Shown here: positions 5,495 to 5,975 of the stretch, one piece after another | Numbering within the stretch: the first letter of the stretch is position 1 | Layout of the letters: each line of letters opens with the position of its first letter | NCBI GenBank assembly: GCA_937881505.1 | Contig: CALGEM010000348.1 | Location: 1-5,975 of the forward strand | DNA: 5,975 nt | From: an uncultured euryarchaeote | GTDB lineage: Archaea; Thermoplasmatota; Poseidoniia; Poseidoniales; Poseidoniaceae | Direction of reading: 5' to 3' | Made by a program: the position numbers and the translations under genes | The notes under the pieces: model-generated | Told to the model about the DNA's origin: nothing | Databases searched by the model: none | Seen by the model: the letters and a program-made list of their open reading frames with translations, nothing else

Positions 5495-5975
5495 TCAACG
5501 GACGACAGTGCCGAATTGTGGAAAAGAGTCGGGTAACTCAACAGGCAACATCTCCAACTCGTAGTTGTTGACGTTGTTGTTCGCAGCCCATGCTCGAGCC
5601 CACTCATCCAGGTCGTTGTTGTTGAGGTGTTCACAAAGCCACTGAAGTCCTCCTTCAATGGTGGTATGGTCGTCAACGAGTCGGGCCTGGATGTCCTCGT
5701 GAAGCTCAATGTGGTTCACGCTGTTGCCCAAAACGCTTCCTTCAGGAATCACGGCCCAGCGCAATCGGCGCTCTTGGTGAGCGTTCACGATGGCTTGACA
5801 GGCGAGACGAGGTCCGTGTGCGGGGTGGTGGTCACCAACCCACATGGCCAATTGTCGTTCACTGGCTCGCGATGGAATATCGGTTCGGAAAGCAGGGTGG
5901 CGAATGAACACGCGACCATCTTCGCTTTCTGAGAAGTGAACGCCTCGGATGAAGGGACGACTGCGCTTGCCCTTG
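5495..5975 (-). CDS. Uncharacterised protein, C-terminal part, cut by the right window edge
   Basis: The minus-strand frame is open from the window edge to a TGA at 5495-5497, giving about 159 visible residues; the true start lies outside. The GTG at 5911 is internal, because readable protein (RSRPFIRGVHFSESEDG) continues upstream of it. I do not recognise the family. Visible features are a basic start (KGKRSRPF), a His-rich stretch WVGDHHPAHGPR followed by a probable helix ACQAIVNAHQERRLRW, then GNSVNHIELHEDIQARL, and an Asn-rich tail with NNND and NNNVNNYELE. There is no membrane segment or signal peptide in the visible part. The repeated His/Asp/Glu residues could hold metal or form a hydrolase site, but no complete motif is present. 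A possible terminator follows the stop, and the THEP1-family gene begins about 110 bases downstream with its own promoter-like element. Confidence 0.7.
   Translation of the reverse strand, partial: KGKRSRPFIRGVHFSESEDGRVFIRHPAFRTDIPSRASERQLAMWVGDHHPAHGPRLACQAIVNAHQERRLRWAVIPEGSVLGNSVNHIELHEDIQARLVDDHTTIEGGLQWLCEHLNNNDLDEWARAWAANNNVNNYELEMLPVELPDSFPQFGTVVR

Noticed and set aside
1..5975. Search by eye for tRNA or rRNA genes, CRISPR repeats, IS ends, integrase genes or att-like direct repeats
   Set aside because: Nothing convincing was seen; coding genes fill about 95% of the window and the gaps are too short and lack repeated units.

Overview
The window is a compact, almost fully coding stretch of what looks like an archaeal chromosome. 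The clearest pointer is the C-terminal part of transcription factor B (TFB) at the left edge. Archaeal-type Shine-Dalgarno sequences close to the GAGGTGA core, GTG starts, and a TTTATA box ahead of a minus-strand operon fit this. The moderate-to-high GC, tight packing and gene mix would suit a marine Thermoplasmatota lineage (Marine Group II / Poseidoniales-like), but that placement is inference from style. Only about 5% of the window is intergenic by my coordinates. I saw no RNA gene, CRISPR array, insertion sequence or phage gene.

Layout. Bases 1-2097 (+) hold the 3' part of tfb and, 41 bases later, an unrecognised 487-residue helical protein with a HEAT-like periodicity of about 35 residues. 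A small four-helix membrane protein runs convergently on the minus strand (2100-2513), with 2 bases between the stops. Divergent from it is a GalU-type sugar-1-phosphate nucleotidyltransferase (2566-3429, +). Its stop overlaps the stop of a minus-strand run that extends from 5384 down to 3426.

That run reads, in transcription order: THEP1-family NTPase, small two-helix membrane protein, glycine-cleavage H protein (gcvH), RNase HI (rnhA). The first gene has a plausible TATA box (5436-5441) and a strong Shine-Dalgarno. gcvH and rnhA overlap by 4 bases (GTGA) and are probably translationally coupled. At the right edge (5495-5975, minus) is the C-terminal part of an unrecognised protein, followed by a small hairpin near T-rich sequence that may end its transcript.

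Functionally the genes are mixed housekeeping: transcription initiation, nucleotide-sugar supply, one-carbon/glycine metabolism, RNA:DNA hybrid removal and an NTPase of unclear role. No single pathway joins them, and I found no convincing new defence or mobile system. The most unusual items are the HEAT-like protein after tfb, the unknown protein at the right edge, the elongated, handle-less RNase HI, and a 7-codon reading frame overlapping the THEP1 start.
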